Source of the DNA: Loripinus fragilis
Taxonomy: Eukaryota > Mollusca > Bivalvia > Lucinida > Lucinidae
Assembly (NCBI GenBank): GCA_964019695.1
Contig: OZ026526.1
Coordinates: 6,963,254-7,027,253 of the forward strand
Direction of reading: 5' to 3'
DNA: 64,000 nucleotides
Part shown: positions 13,201 through 22,715 of the stretch, one piece after another
Numbering within the stretch: position 1 is the stretch's first letter
How the letters are laid out: the number at the start of each line of letters is the position of its first letter
The notes under the pieces: generated by a model
Databases searched by the model: none
Seen by the model: the letters and a program-made list of their open reading frames with translations, nothing else
Told to the model about the DNA's origin: nothing
Position numbers and translations under genes: made by a program

Positions 13201-16200
13201 TTTTTAATTTAATACACGAGTTGGGAAAATGAGATAAAATGCGAAGCTTGCTGAGTATTTTATCGCTTTTTCGCAACCAGTTTAATAAATTCTTCAAATA
13301 CAGGAGCACGAATGTTAGATTCTATTTATCATATGACCCTTAAACTACTTTTAAATTGCGCTTTTATGCAAAAACGCTAAGATTTTGTCATTATACACGA
13401 CATTATTATGGATGTTATCCCATATAGCCGCTTAGCGTTACCAAATTCTGTAAACCACTTGTGGTTTATCGATTTAAATGCATGGCATTATATCACTCCA
13501 AGATGAGACGTCATATGATAACTACTTATAATACTAGTGACTCTAAAATGTGACTTTGACAAACAGTGAAGACCCAGAAGAAATGCCACATAATGTAGCA
13601 TTTCATCAGGGTCTACACTGTTTGCTTAGACAAAAACGATCGTCAGGGAAAGAAATACAATTTTATTTGGAAATTTTAGCCTGTGACCCTCAATATATAA
13701 AATGGACCATCTCAAGTTCCTTGTATCAAACCAAAAGGTAGAAATCCATTAGGGCTAATAGCCTCAGTAAAATATTTGTCTGAAAACATTACCATTATAT
13801 CAAACAATGACTAGAATTCGAGGTGATGGCTGATTAGGGCATAAATGGTTAATTACAGAAGCCAATACAAAATGGAGGTCCCATAACTGCACCACTACAA
13901 CCTACCTGTCGTGATTACAGACTTTTTGAGGTCAAAATCAGCAATACTCGCTAATGATTTTATTACCTTACCCAGCAGGAGAATCTGCATCGGAACAGAC
14001 TTATAAGATAACTTACACTTGTGATAAATGAAAAGACTGATAATTGAAAGTTCTGTTAAAAAAAGTAAGAAGGCAAAGATCAGGAATCCCTACAATCTAC
14101 TACTACACCTGACCTAGGACACCATATGGGAAAGTGACAAAAACACAAGAAAACATCATATATAAGAGTGCCAAGAGGTCAGCCCTTCCCAGCAGGTGAC
14201 CACAAGGCAGTAAGGAACAGACAAGACAGCACTAAAAAGACAAACACAATACAAAAATAACAAAAAAGATACCCGAAAGAAGCACCGGTCAGTAAGGAAA
14301 TTACTGGAGAGCTTCAGCACGCTTGACGGTACGAACGATTCAACCTCACCCTTATTTCTGATGTGGATCGAGACACATTGGACAAAGTGTTTGGTTTGCA
14401 TGAAAGATCCCCAATTTATCAATGTATCATCCCCTAGTACAAACAAATCGAGAATAAAAATGAGATTAAACAAAGATAAGGACTCAACAGTACATACAAC
14501 TGAATACCAGAGCAAAAGAAATCCAACAGTTAAACCCTCTCATCTATAGATAAGAAGTCTTTAAGTTGGAACCATCATAGAGCCTGAGGTTTGACCCACT
14601 AGCATGCAATTAAAGAGGAAGCTACATTTTTACAGTTGCCAACCGTGATTGGGTTGACCACCAAACATGCAGTCTTTTACAAACATTAAAATTACAAGTT
14701 AATAAATCTTTTTATAATGAGAAATTATTTTTATAAACTGTAAACTCCAATGCAAAAGTACCTTCTGGTACCTGTTATTATCATTTTCTTATTTCTTAAC
14801 CAAAATATATTTTTGTGGTTACTCAAAATAACTCTCTATTAGCTGGAGCTTTTGAGCACCCCAAAAAAACAGGTTTTAATTGATGGATGAGAAAATAATT
14901 AAAATCTTATGCTAAAAAGTTTGCTAATCTGGACAGTAGACAGGTTCATCATAGTTACAAGTAGACAAAATGTTTTAAGGTAAAATTGAAATATTTTCTT
15001 ATCCATCAATTTAACATTTGTTTTGGGTGCTCAAAAGAACTGTCTCATTGAGACGGTTCTTTTGAGTACCCACAACATATGTTTAGGTTGAGAAATAAGA
15101 TTTTTTTAAAATTATGCACTCTTATCTACAGACTATGGCTGTGGATTGATGAACTTACCTGTTATTATCATTTTCTTCAGCTTTGTACAGTTCTTTCATC
15201 CAGTAGTTGCCCCGGGGCTCTTCATCCATGTGAGCTCTCCTCCGTTTGTCTGAAAACTCATACCTCATGTCAAGTCTCTGGTCCTTCAGGAAAGAATACT
15301 CTCTTTTACCATTACCAGAGTTACTGTTCCTAGATTTAGCTTCCCTGTCTCTCTGTTGCCACATCTCAGATTCTTCTATCATCTACAAGCATAGGTTTAG
15401 ATAAACAAACATTTTCAGCTTAAAATTGTGATCATTTTCTTATCCATCAATTTTAGCATTTGTTTTGGGTGCTCAAAAGAACCGTCTCATTGAGACGGTT
15501 CTTTTGAGTACCCACAACATATGTTTTGATTTAGAGATAAGTAAGTTAATTTTTCAATCACACATTTTCGTTTGTACCTAAAGGCATGTACAAATATAAA
15601 CTAGAGTTGAGTGACTTTGACAACAAGAAAGGATGGTGTATAAAGGTTTAACCCTTTTCATTCTGGATACTGGTAAACAGGTACATTGGCCAACAGTGAA
15701 GACCCAGATGAAATGCTGCATAATGTGGCATTTCACCAGGGTCTGCTCTGTTTGCCAAGTTAAATCAATCTTCAGAGAAAGAAATCAATCATTTTATAGA
15801 AATATTTACTAGCAACCCCTTAAAATACAAAATGTACAATTCCACACTTATTGTGTCAATATGTATGGGATAGTTCATTAAAATGAAAGGGAAAGTGTAT
15901 TGTTGCAGTAGCCATCATGATAACTGTATGTCAACCACCATTCATGTTCAATTTTACAACTTTGAAACACAAATGAAAGTAAATTTTGTTTGAAATTTGG
16001 AATAAACAAGTTTAGAAATTACTTGATTATTGAGCACTAAAGGGCGAAAGTGTCAAAAACAGTGGCCATTATGGCAGCCATCTTGATTAATTAGAGCATT
16101 CCATCTGGGTCTTCACTGACTCCACACCTTGGAATGTTCACCTACCCTGTTATGTGTATCTGTATGACGTATCACATTCCTTAGCAAGGTCTTAGAAGAT

Positions 16201-16223
16201 GAGGGTACTCTCCGGGAGGCCAT
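3732..16223 (-). CDS. NKAPD1: NKAPD1 orthologue, whole gene (4 coding exons)
   Basis: Splicing 16146-16223, 15159-15382, 12877-12972 and 3732-4275 (all minus strand) gives an open frame of 942 nt, or 313 residues, with matching phases at each junction (0, 2, 2) and GT/AG boundaries. The start region KTLLRNVIRHTDTHNR, the segment IEESEMW, the signature NRWGHNGFKEMYPEEF (about residues 100-115) and a Lys/Arg/His/Ser-rich tail match what is known of NKAP-domain-containing protein 1, which is slightly under 300 residues in vertebrates. Its biochemical role is poorly defined; a nuclear location is inferred from the basic, SR-like tail. The third intron is 8.6 kb and packed with repeats. An AG acceptor just upstream of the start codon (exon edge near 16234) suggests an intron in the 5' UTR. 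Confidence 0.85.
4310..4495. mobile_element. GACGGTTC hairpin MITE
   Basis: One of about twenty copies in the window. It carries AAAACATATGTTGTGGGTACTC, a degenerate centre, then CTTTTGAGCACCC and ACTGATGGGTAA. It begins about 35 bp from the acceptor of NKAPD1 exon 4. Confidence 0.8.
4790..6450. repeat. Imperfect tandem array, ~110-125 bp unit, AGGTCA-rich
   Basis: Roughly ten diverged units. Each contains TGTAAATGCATCTCCTCCTAAACC, a GGATGTAGCAACTTCAAACTT segment, CATGTGAATAGGTCACATGATG and a run of AGGTCA half-sites (AAGGTCAAAGGTCAAAT). The array is split at about 5862-6200 by a CGGATCCAG-type element. Short open frames in it are shadows of the repeat. Confidence 0.9.
5862..6202. mobile_element. 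CGGATCCAG palindromic element (copy 1)
   Basis: Ends resemble CATGCCCAGATCCAG and the complementary right end. The interior holds GTCAGAGGGGGTCCAAC, the inner palindrome GGGCCATCATCGGCC...GGCCCAAC, and GATCCAGAC...GGTCCAGACCC. It is inserted inside the AGGTCA array. Related copies: 26917-27478, 29378-29735, 31373-31672, 35436-35728, 38305-38540, 41466-41772 and 54092-54420. Confidence 0.85.
6735..10976. repeat. Giant palindrome / foldback element (~2 x 2.0 kb)
   Basis: The sequence from about 6735 (TAAACATATTACCCCGGCATCC) is matched in reverse complement ending at about 10976 (GGATGCCGGGGTATATGTTTA). The pairing continues inward through several landmarks: 6770-6960 with 10740-10950, 7320-7600 with 10120-10400, and 7860-7990 with 9740-9880. 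The centre is near 8.8-8.9 kb. Within each arm a diverged 180-250 bp module recurs (ATATCTCAGCTG, CATGAATATTAATGAAAAC, GTTGCCATGGAAACCATG). No transposase frame was seen. Confidence 0.9.
11112..11180. repeat. CAAACAGTG hairpin
   Basis: GCAAACAGTGTAGAGCCTG pairs with a segment ending CTGTTTGCAA, around a TGAAATGCAGCATTATACTGCATTTCA inner hairpin. Member of a dispersed family; see also 767, 13556, 15688, 32250, 35152, 35850, 40988, 46536 and 63799. Confidence 0.8.
11195..11570. mobile_element. Two adjacent GACGGTTC hairpin MITEs
   Basis: The copy at about 11197-11330 has the centre CATCTCATTGAGACGGTTC. The copy at about 11395-11570 has GAACCATCTCATTGAGATGG and the outer boxes AACATATGTTTTGGTTGAG and GCACTCTTAACT. 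Both lie in NKAPD1 intron 3. Confidence 0.8.
11950..12190. mobile_element. Fragmented GACGGTTC hairpin MITE
   Basis: Pieces TTTTGGGTGCTCAAAAGAACC, ATATGTTTTGGTTGTGAAATAA and TTACCCATAGGTTTAGATAAAC are recognisable, but order and spacing are disturbed, suggesting two overlapping partial copies. Confidence 0.65.
12402..12472 (-). pseudogene. Decayed duplicate of NKAPD1 exon 3
   Basis: On the minus strand, the segment from AGTTTGATACACCCAACAGC through a stop codon to GAAAAGGTAAGCC parallels the 3' two thirds of the true exon at 12877-12972, including its splice donor. It differs at many positions. Read in the parent frame it meets TAA before the donor, and no acceptor gives an open frame. A partial tandem duplication is the simplest reading, with the 12530-12842 SINE between the copies. 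Confidence 0.75.
12530..12842 (-). mobile_element. tRNA-derived SINE, family 2
   Basis: Minus-strand tRNA-like head at the right end (complement of CGAACTCGCCACCCCTGG and TACCGACTGCGCTACGTG, i.e. B-box and A-box-like), with a long body and a TTTACGTCCCAAGTCAACAG tail module. A second copy lies at 49940-50222, same orientation. Open frames across it are not genes. Confidence 0.8.
12877..12972 (-). CDS. NKAPD1: NKAPD1 coding exon 3 (WGHxGxKExYPEEF exon)
   Basis: Acceptor TTTTTACAG, donor GTAAGC, phase 2 at both ends, 96 nt. Encodes the most conserved part of the family, WGHNGFKEMYPEEFDS, then a Ser/Glu stretch and KHKKR. A broken partial duplicate lies at 12402-12472, beyond a SINE. Confidence 0.87.
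12983..13146. mobile_element. GACGGTTC hairpin MITE beside NKAPD1 exon 3
   Basis: Runs from AAAATTGTAACTATTTTCTTACC to TTATGCACTCTTATCTGGAGG, with centre GAACCGTCTAATCGAGAGTTC. It starts about 10 bp from the acceptor of exon 3, so it may supply part of the polypyrimidine/branch region. Confidence 0.82.
13180..13545. repeat. Dispersed repeat (ATACACGAGTTGGG...)
   Basis: A module with GAGTGCTTGTGTTT, CGAGTTGGGAAAATGAGATAAAATGCGAAGC and a TATCATATGACCC/ATGACGTC-like tail. A shorter relative occurs at about 50335-50425. No coding content recognised. Confidence 0.55.
14055..14235. repeat. Dispersed repeat shared with 34600-34800 and 47760-47965
   Basis: Here in reverse relative to the other two: AAGATCAGGAATCCCTACAATC, GACCTAGGACACCATATGGGAAAGTG and GAGGTCAGCCCTTCCCAGCAGG match complements in the later copies. 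A more distant relative may lie at 56780-57060. The minus-strand open frame over 14156-14515 has no recognisable domain and is treated as repeat-derived. Confidence 0.65.
14780..14935. mobile_element. GACGGTTC hairpin MITE (degenerate)
   Basis: ATTTCTTAACCAAAATATATTTTTG...GAGCACCCC and TTGATGGATGAGAAAATAAT are preserved; the central hairpin is damaged. In NKAPD1 intron 2. Confidence 0.75.
14982..15136. mobile_element. GACGGTTC hairpin MITE, 3' of NKAPD1 exon 2
   Basis: Complete copy with a near-perfect central palindrome (GAACTGTCTCATTGAGACGG) flanked by the CTCAAAAG and CTTTTGAG arms. Ends about 22 bp from the exon-2 donor. Confidence 0.88.
15159..15382 (-). CDS. NKAPD1: NKAPD1 coding exon 2
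   Basis: Acceptor TTGTAG and donor GTAAGT (phase 2). Encodes about residues 27-101: IEESEMWQQRDRE, a charged stretch rich in Arg/Lys/Asn, and YWMKELYKAEENDNN. Hairpin MITE copies lie about 25 bp away on each side (14982-15136 and 15390-15575), so the exon is squeezed between two copies of the same element. Confidence 0.85.
15390..15575. mobile_element. GACGGTTC hairpin MITE, 5' of NKAPD1 exon 2
   Basis: Complete copy: TAGGTTTAGATAAACAAAC, TTATCCATCAATTTTAGC, centre GAACCGTCTCATTGAGACGG and AACATATGTTTTGATTTAG. Its left end touches the polypyrimidine tract of the exon-2 acceptor. Confidence 0.88.
16146..16223 (-). CDS. NKAPD1: NKAPD1 coding exon 1
   Basis: Starts at the ATG at 16223-16221 and encodes 26 residues ending THNR, with the donor GTAGGT directly after AGG (phase 0). 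The conserved N-terminal motif LLRNVIRHTD fixes the start. Eleven bases upstream sits TTTTGCAG, read as a 5' UTR acceptor. Confidence 0.83.
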
Positions 16224-16429
16224 TTTATCATCAACTGCAAAATAATAAAATACAAAACAAATGTTAGGCACAGAACAGTCAGAACGACTATGATCAAGTC
16301 TCTGGGTTTATTGTAAAGACAAAATTGGTCAAATGTTTTATTGTATGAAAAATAAATTATGAGCAAAAATTTAAGAGAAAAATACGGGCTAAAATACATG
16401 TATAATGAATACCCAGGCCCCTATGTTAC

Positions 16430-16605
16430 GCTTAATAATTAAAAATTACTTTTCTCTCTTAAGCAAAACAAATCTTAAGGGTACTCAAAAGAACCCTTTC
16501 AATGAGATGGCTCTTTTGAACACCCAGAACACATGGTTCAAAGATGAATAAGAAAATAATAACAATTTAAGTTCAAAAATGATGCTTATCTGGATTTATG
16601 TTTAA
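16430..16605. mobile_element. GACGGTTC hairpin MITE upstream of NKAPD1
   Basis: Contains GGTACTCAAAAGAACCC, GAGATGGCTCTTTTGAACACCC and AAGATGAATAAGAAAATAAT. About 200 bp upstream of NKAPD1 exon 1. Confidence 0.75.
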
Positions 16606-16968
16606 CAATCTAGAGAAATCTTCATGATAACAGAAATACAAATACCCAACCCCATCTAGATTTCCGTCTATAATTTGGCTTATCATCATCAGCAGCAGCA
16701 TCCATTCATATCTATACCATGTACACCGTAACATGTATATACAGGCCTTGGGCCTGCCAGATTTGTTTTTCTTGAAGATGTCCTCTCCACACAGATTAGT
16801 GGTCAGGGTCTGTGGAATGCATACCAAAGTACAATTGGTCATTCTCTTAAATTCCCAGGTTTATGTGACCTTTTTCCTGAGGCTACTTGTCATCTACCTT
16901 GCCTGTTTGGGGAATCCTGTCTTTGCTAAGCTCCATATGAGTCGGGATTAAGAGTATCCTTCATATGT
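16605..16968. other. No gene recognised
   Basis: Unique-looking sequence with overlapping short open frames on both strands but no domain, splice logic or codon pattern that supports a gene. It could hold 5' untranslated sequence of NKAPD1 (minus strand), but no exon could be placed. Confidence 0.4.
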
Positions 16969-16970
16969 AT

Positions 16971-17089
16971 TGTTGTGGGACAAGGAAATCCCACCCGAGG
17001 ACCAGAATAATTCGTCAGAAACTAGGTTCTGCCGAGTTTCTGACGAAATTATTCAGGTCCGAGGGTGGGATTTTCTTGTCCCACAACAA
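16971..17089. repeat. Near-perfect 119-bp palindrome
   Basis: Left arm TGTTGTGGGACAAGGAAATC... and right arm ...GATTTTCTTGTCCCACAACA are complementary over about 53 bp each, with a loop of about 11 bp (AGGTTCTGCCG) and only a few mismatches. Probably a hairpin MITE. Confidence 0.9.
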
Positions 17090-17375
17090 AACATCATGAT
17101 GGATACTTTTTCTCGCCCTCTTTTTGACTTTTTAAGGTTTTATATTAATTATGTCAGTTCCGCATGATTTTTTTAAATTTTTTTGCGTTTGTTCTAATGC
17201 AGAAAAGGGTGTAAACATAGATTACCACCTAAAAACGGAAGCAAAATAGCATTTCAAGCGTCGGTTTTGTTTTTATTGGGTTTTGAAACTAACGTTGTTA
17301 TCAGTATCTATTGACAAAGACGTGAAGGCGCCAAACTGTTTCAATAATGTGCGTCACATTGTTGTTACATATAAG

Positions 17376-17556
17376 TGACGTCATTCAACAATGCGAAAAT
17401 GGTGGATGCACTAAATATCGCCGTTTTGATATTTTTACATAATATTTAGGTGTGAATTGCTCTAAAAATAGCCTAAATTGTTATAATTTGAAGTCACGTG
17501 GATGGGATAAGCAGGTCATGTGAATGGGATAAGCAGGTCACGTGGATGGGATAAGG
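17376..17556. promoter_or_regulatory. CRE site and triple CACGTG repeat (possible promoter region)
   Basis: A perfect TGACGTCA at 17376-17383 lies about 1.15 kb upstream of the NKAPD1 start. From 17493 a 22-bp unit, GTCACGTGGATGGGATAAGC + AG, is repeated three times, each with a CACGTG or CATGTG box. Such motifs are common near animal transcription starts. Assignment to NKAPD1 is inference only. Confidence 0.3.
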
Positions 17557-17644
17557 AAACTCTGCACGGCGTTTTGCCTATGGAACAGCTTGTCTTGAGC
17601 AATAAGTGGGCTAGAATATTTAATTTATTATGACAAAGACACCT

Positions 17645-17835
17645 TATCCTAGGCCCCCCAGATAAGAGTGTGTAACTGAAAATTATTTTTCTTATTTTTC
17701 AACCAAAACATATGTTGTGGGTACTCAAAATGAGACGGTTCTTTTGAGCACCCAAAACACATGTTTAAACACATGTTTAAACTGATGGATAAGAAAATAA
17801 TCACAATTTTACGCATTTTTTTTTGGCTTAGCTGG
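17645..17835. mobile_element. GACGGTTC hairpin MITE
   Basis: Begins CCCCCAGATAAGAGTGTGTAAC; carries AACCAAAACATATGTTGTGG, GAGACGGTTCTTTTGAGCAC and a small internal duplication of ACACATGTTTAA. The left half of the central hairpin is deleted. Confidence 0.82.
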
Positions 17836-17839
17836 CCCT

Positions 17840-19120
17840 TTGTTATCCAACCAGTGAGGAGCATGGTATCCACATTCTTGATACCAAGCCTTGTGAGAAA
17901 GGAGTCTATATATTAAAGCTAACATTTGCCTTCATTTTTTAGTTCCAGCATTTCACTGCAGGTCATTAAACACCGAATCAGCCAGCTCCCATTTAAGAGC
18001 AGAGAAGACTGAAAGAATTTAAGATTAACGTTGAAATGTGCCATATATCCCAGTGCAGATTAAATAACTGATGATCTGTTAGTTTATGAAAACCAATAAT
18101 CAATTATGAAATCCTAGCCGATTTCCAACACTAATTCGAAGTTTCCTTTTTGTGTCATTTTTATTAATGAAATTATAATTTAAGGTCACTAGATATGCTG
18201 CTATCATCTTTACTGTGTTATTTACTTTTAACAGAGTAAATGTACATTGGCATCCATTCCATATGAATATTCTATTATCTGATACTGATCAATGAGATGA
18301 AGAGATTAAATGTGCTTAGTATGAACAAAAGATGGTGGCTTATCAGGCATCTGTGGAAATTGTTATTTGATACAATGAAACCATGGATGTTGATCAATTC
18401 TGATATGTGATGGAAGATAGTAAATACAATTGTAATTTGTTTATTTAAAGGGTATTTACATGAGCTTATAAGCTGAATAATAATGATGAAATTCCACCAG
18501 AAACTATTTTGAGCAGCAAAAAAGTGTACATCCTCTTCTTCTTACGGAATCTGAAATGGAGGGACGAAATGCATTTGACCAAACTTTTGTTTTTTATGCT
18601 TGTAACTTTCCTTTCAATATCTGCCTTTTTTTGTTTTCACTGCTACCAATCATATTATCCGTGAGTGCCCTACCTTCGCCACTGCCCTACATCCACCATG
18701 TTTGTTGTTTACACTGTAATATAGTTTGATGTCAAATGCGCACATGTGTGGCCATGGGAGATTTTTATGCAAGTGTATACTAGGAAGAGAAGTTCATCAG
18801 GTCGAAATGGGGCTACAAACAGGTAAGTACAGCATGTTTTAAATGACCGTGATGTAATTGCATTTTCATTGGCTGCTTGAGTGTTGTGGTTTCGTGGTTT
18901 AAATTTTTGAGATTTTTAACCATCAAATCGCAACGTTCTGCTATTACATCACATCATATGCTCCGAATCTATAACACAACATTGTTATTTTTACAGTTTT
19001 ACAGCGCTTTGAGTTTTTGTTGATATTACGGAGACAAGTGATTATTATTTATGAAGATAATTTATAAATAAATATATAAATAAATTTCGTGATTTTGAAC
19101 TCTTTTTCATAAGGATCTGG
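17840..19120. other. No gene recognised
   Basis: No supported exon. A consensus donor (CAGGTAAGT at about 18820-18828) follows a short ATG-led stretch (ATGGGGCTACAAACAG at about 18807) on the plus strand, but no downstream exon could be joined, so it is not called a gene. Confidence 0.4.
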
Positions 19121-19534
19121 CTATACAGTCAAACCTCGATAATTCGAAGTGCCAGGGACTGCAGTAATCCTTTCGAATAATCGGTAGTTCGAATGATCGA
19201 AAACGGGAGATTTCGGATATTTTCGGAAAAGCTTGGACCTTTCATGGAACGTCATTGTTTTGCCAGAGTTCGCAACTTCAACTCGTGTTTTCCGTGAGGT
19301 AATTATATATGAGCTTCTTGGAGGATGTTGTGGTCTCATCGTCTCTTATGCTTTGCAGGTCTAAGAACGCCGAAAAGAAAACAAATCCAATCTTTATTGA
19401 CATCTACTACATGTATATACATGTAACAACATCGATAACAACAATGAAAATAAAGGTTAAATGTAAATTGACAAGCCATTTACTGACAAATATTGTCTCC
19501 TTTTTTATCACCCTAATGTCATAGGTCTCCATCC

Positions 19535-19630
19535 CAGCTAGCACACAACGTCGGGCCATAAACGGCCCACCAGCGATAGGCCATTGAGATGGCCTATCGC
19601 TGGCAGGTCGTTGGTGGCCCGACGTTGTCT
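19535..19630. repeat. GGCCC...GGGCC palindrome (stand-alone)
   Basis: CAACGTCGGGCCATAAACGG pairs with CCGACGTTG at the far end through CACCAGCGATAGGCCATTGAG. It resembles the inner palindrome of the CGGATCCAG elements but has no CGGATCCAG ends. It lies inside the Tigger-like element. Confidence 0.8.
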
Positions 19631-19674
19631 GCTTTTTGGACTGTGAACTTTTCTTTTATTTCAGTGAAAACATT

Positions 19675-19815
19675 CGATTTGGGTGTTTAAAAGAACCGTC
19701 TCGTTTAAGCATCCAAACCTAGGTTTGGGTTGTTTTCCCTCGATCATAAAATTGTGTTTTAGGCATTCAAAAGAAATTTTACGATGGAACAGTTCTTTTG
19801 AGCACCCAAAATACA
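19675..19815. mobile_element. GACGGTTC hairpin MITE (rearranged)
   Basis: Fragments AAAAGAACCGTCTC and GTTCTTTTGAGCACCCAAAA are present with intervening duplication. Inserted in the 1.26-kb Tigger-like element. Confidence 0.6.
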
Positions 19816-20389
19816 TGTCCGTGATATATGTATATTATCGAAAATGTTATTTTTTATTGTACAAAGTGGATGCGCTTGGCGTGTTACCTTTTTGTACACT
19901 GGTCAAGAATAAATCAAAGGATGAGAGATGATCAAATTAAAATCAATTTTAGCTCATTTATGCCCCTAATTAGACATTCAAAAAATCAAACAAACCATTA
20001 TTGCAGACGACCTTAATAAAAGACACCATTTACTCACTTAACGGTTCATCACGTAATAGTGTGAACGTTAATCCGGTGTCAATTACCTGTTGCAACTTTG
20101 TTTGCTAAATCACTCAGGTGTGAAGTTCGAACTCGACCAAACAAAGAAATCATGATCGGCATGCGTGACTTTTGGACTTCGAATCTTGAAGGGTAATTTA
20201 ATAGCAACTTCTTTAATTGGGGCCGACGAATCACTTCGAAAAATTGAATTTTTCGGGTTATCGAAATTCGAATAATTGGTAGTTTAATTGCAATAGATAA
20301 TAGAATAAAAAGTCGGGACTGTCCATTGTCTTCGAATAACCCAGTAGTTTCGAATAATCGGCGTTCGGATAACCGAGATTTGACTGTAT

Positions 20390-21800
20390 TTTCACTGAGT
20401 ATCTCAGCGGAGCTCTTCAGCATAAACTTGCCGTGAAGTTACTTAGAGTCTAAAATACCCAGATGACTTGACAATATATTTTTTCACATCATAATCGGAC
20501 GAAAGCAGCATGCATTTTCTTTATCTATACATGTTTTAATCAATTTTTAAACATTCAAGAAAAGACTTATCAGCCTTATTTGATGGCCGTTACGGAGTTT
20601 AAACCAAGTAAACTGAGGTATCGATAAAAATATATTTTAGTATTGGTTGAAATTTTCAAAATCTGAAAACACGGGCTAAAAGTAGAATGAATGACAAAGA
20701 AATGATGATTAAATATTGAAAATCGATCAAGAAATAAAAAAGCTGCACTAGTTTAAACATTTCCCATTGGTATATTTTTTCTGTCAAAAATTGATCAGCT
20801 GATAAACCCCAATTGTGTATTGTCCAATACACATTCGCATGGTTCAGACCCTTTGCGTAGGGTTTACATGTACTTTCCTCACTATAGTACGGCTATAAAT
20901 AGGGTTTGCGCAAAGTTGCGTTAATGTCTAGGATACTAAATTTATCTTGTTAAGGAAGCCCTCAAGAAAAGCCTGGTACCAGTACCTTTCAGTGCTCTAT
21001 TAAAGCTGCATAGTCTGTAACTTTTGATCTTTTAATTTTAGAACTAATGTTTCTATTTTTCAAGAACACAGTAAAAAAACTAAAATTCAGGTATACATTT
21101 TACCAATTTCGTAAATCTTAACACCTTATCAGTATCAAAACAACATTATTTATGTTAAAATTAACTGTCTATGATTATTGGAGGGACGCAAATAATTACC
21201 TACAAGAGAGAAAACACACCTGTTTTATGAGATAATTCACTTTTCCGTGCAGTTTTCAGCTATAGTGAACAGATTTATTGTGAAAACATAATTTAATTCT
21301 ACTTTTACAAATGATTTGAAAAGAAAATAAAAAAAATTCGAAAAATGTTCATAGTTGCAGACTTAGTCTCTTTAAATTTCCGGAGAAAAACTATCTCAAA
21401 GTTGGCCAATCTTTCAGCAAGGTTCTGTCCTAATGAACCGCTGAAAATTATATTTATCCTCTGTGATTGCGACAAAAAAAATCTTTGTAGTAGTTTCATT
21501 GGATGATTTTTTTATAATATTTCTTTTAGTGTACCCTTGCAAGTTCAGCTGAAAATCAATGTCGTAGTTTCAAAATGTCGACAGATGCGTAACATTGGAA
21601 TAAATATTTCTTACATATTTGACTTTACCAAAGTCAACATACACTTGAATTGACAACATTAATGTAGAATTCATTCAAAAATGAAAGACTTTTGTAAAAT
21701 CGAGACATATTAAGCGGAGAAATATGGATTCAAAAATGATTGACTTTGCACTACCAGTGAGCTACATGTTAAAAACAGGCTTCAAAATAATTCCAGTAAT
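20390..21800. other. No gene recognised
   Basis: AT-rich sequence without supported exons or clear repeats. The small minus-strand frame at 21305-21499 is low in information content and unsupported. Confidence 0.45.
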
Positions 21801-21802
21801 CG

Positions 21803-22100
21803 TGGTAGCTCAGTGGTTAGTGCACTTGCCTCTGGTGCTAGAGGTCCCAGGTCGATACCCGCTAGTGGCGAGGAAAATTTCGGAGTCCGAACACGCTTTC
21901 TCTATTGTCATTTGCAGTTAAGTGCATCCTCCTTCGGATCGGGACGTTAACTGTATGTCCCCTGTGCAGGGAAAGTCACCCCTTGTGCAGGTTAAAGAAC
22001 CCTACGGTAATTTAGATATGGTTACTTGTAGGCTTTCACCTGCAACCCGGAATGTACAGTGTACACCTGTCGAGAATGCTTGAAAGCGAGCGCCAGTTAG
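21803..22100 (+). mobile_element. tRNA-derived SINE, family 3
   Basis: The head GTGGTAGCTCAGTGGTTAGT resembles a tRNA A box; CCCAGGTCGATACCCGCTAG resembles a B box about 35 bp later. The body contains CCTTCGGATCGGGACGTTAA and GCAGGTTAAAGAACCCTACG, as in tRNA-derived SINEs. It is followed by non-tRNA body sequence, so it is not a tRNA gene. Confidence 0.82.
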
Positions 22101-22302
22101 TATATAGAGATAGAAAGAAAATGTGGACTAGCTCCATTGAAGGACTGATAACGGATAATGAAAAGAAAGAGTGAATAAGCAAATCGAACACTCACACAGT
22201 CAGTTGAGACGCTATTTTCGTAAAAAGTAAAAGCAAAAATTCTTCAATAACGTTCCTTGTTGCCGGAAATGTGTAGAACGGGCTGGCGCACTGATTTGAT
22301 TT

Positions 22303-22385
22303 CGGTCCATAGAAAGACCAAAACGCACCAAAACACCAAAACGCACAGGTATTTACCAAAACGCACTACGATTATTGGATTTTTC
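22303..22385. repeat. Inverted repeat arm, partner of 30327-30407
   Basis: About 75 bp, with the internally repetitive motif ACCAAAACGCAC, matches the complement of 30327-30407 almost base for base from GGTCC through AATAATCG/CGATTATT to GGATTTTT. Flanks outside diverge. Both arms face each other across 8 kb. Confidence 0.88.
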
Positions 22386-22630
22386 TAAATAGGGTATGAC
22401 ACAGTGTGGTGTTTAGGGGGGGGGGGATATAGACGATTTTGATAGGTTTCCTTGTGTGGCATATAAAAATGATAAAACTGAGGGGGGATATTTGGTAGGG
22501 ATAGCCTATAGACGAGTTTAAAAATTGTTGTAGGCTTAAAGGTTTCTTTCTAGAAATTTAGGGGATAATTATGCGAGTTTATTTATAGTCGACATTATAA
22601 GGTTTCTTTCTTGAAATTTGTTGGTCCTGA

Positions 22631-22715
22631 AAAGGACCTTTTATGTGAGTGACTAACTCAGGCGCTGCAAAACGCCAGTCTGATTCGGAAAAAGTATTTC
22701 CGAAGGCCACAGTTT
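22631..22715. repeat. 85-bp target-site duplication, left copy
   Basis: Identical to 25096-25180 except for one base (T at 22681, A at 25146). It begins AAAGGACCTTTTATG and ends GGCCACAGTTT. It is antisense to the C-terminal codons of the SGNH ORF, which shows it is host target sequence copied on insertion and not part of the retrotransposon. Confidence 0.9.

Larger units (their letters stand above)
19126..20386. mobile_element. Non-autonomous pogo/Tigger-like DNA transposon, 1.26 kb
   Basis: Left end CAGTCAAACCTCGATAATTC (19126) and right end GGATAACCGAGATTTGACTG (20386) are inverted, and both are bordered by TA (19124-19125 and 20387-20388), the target duplication of the Tc1/mariner-pogo group. 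Sub-terminal TTCGAATAATCGGTAGTTCG modules recur inside both ends. No DDE transposase frame was found, so it is a deletion derivative. The 114-codon minus-strand frame at its right end is not a recognised protein. Confidence 0.85.

Noticed and set aside
14156..14515. 119-codon minus-strand frame with hydrophobic stretches
   Set aside because: Overlaps a repeat with copies at 34.6 and 47.8 kb; no domain or splice context.
18807..18828. Possible first exon, ATGGGGCTACAAACAG before GTAAGT (plus)
   Set aside because: Good donor but only 16 nt of coding and no downstream exon that continues it.
21803..21880. Possible tRNA gene
   Set aside because: Box A and B spacing is tRNA-like, but the acceptor stem does not close and a long SINE body follows.
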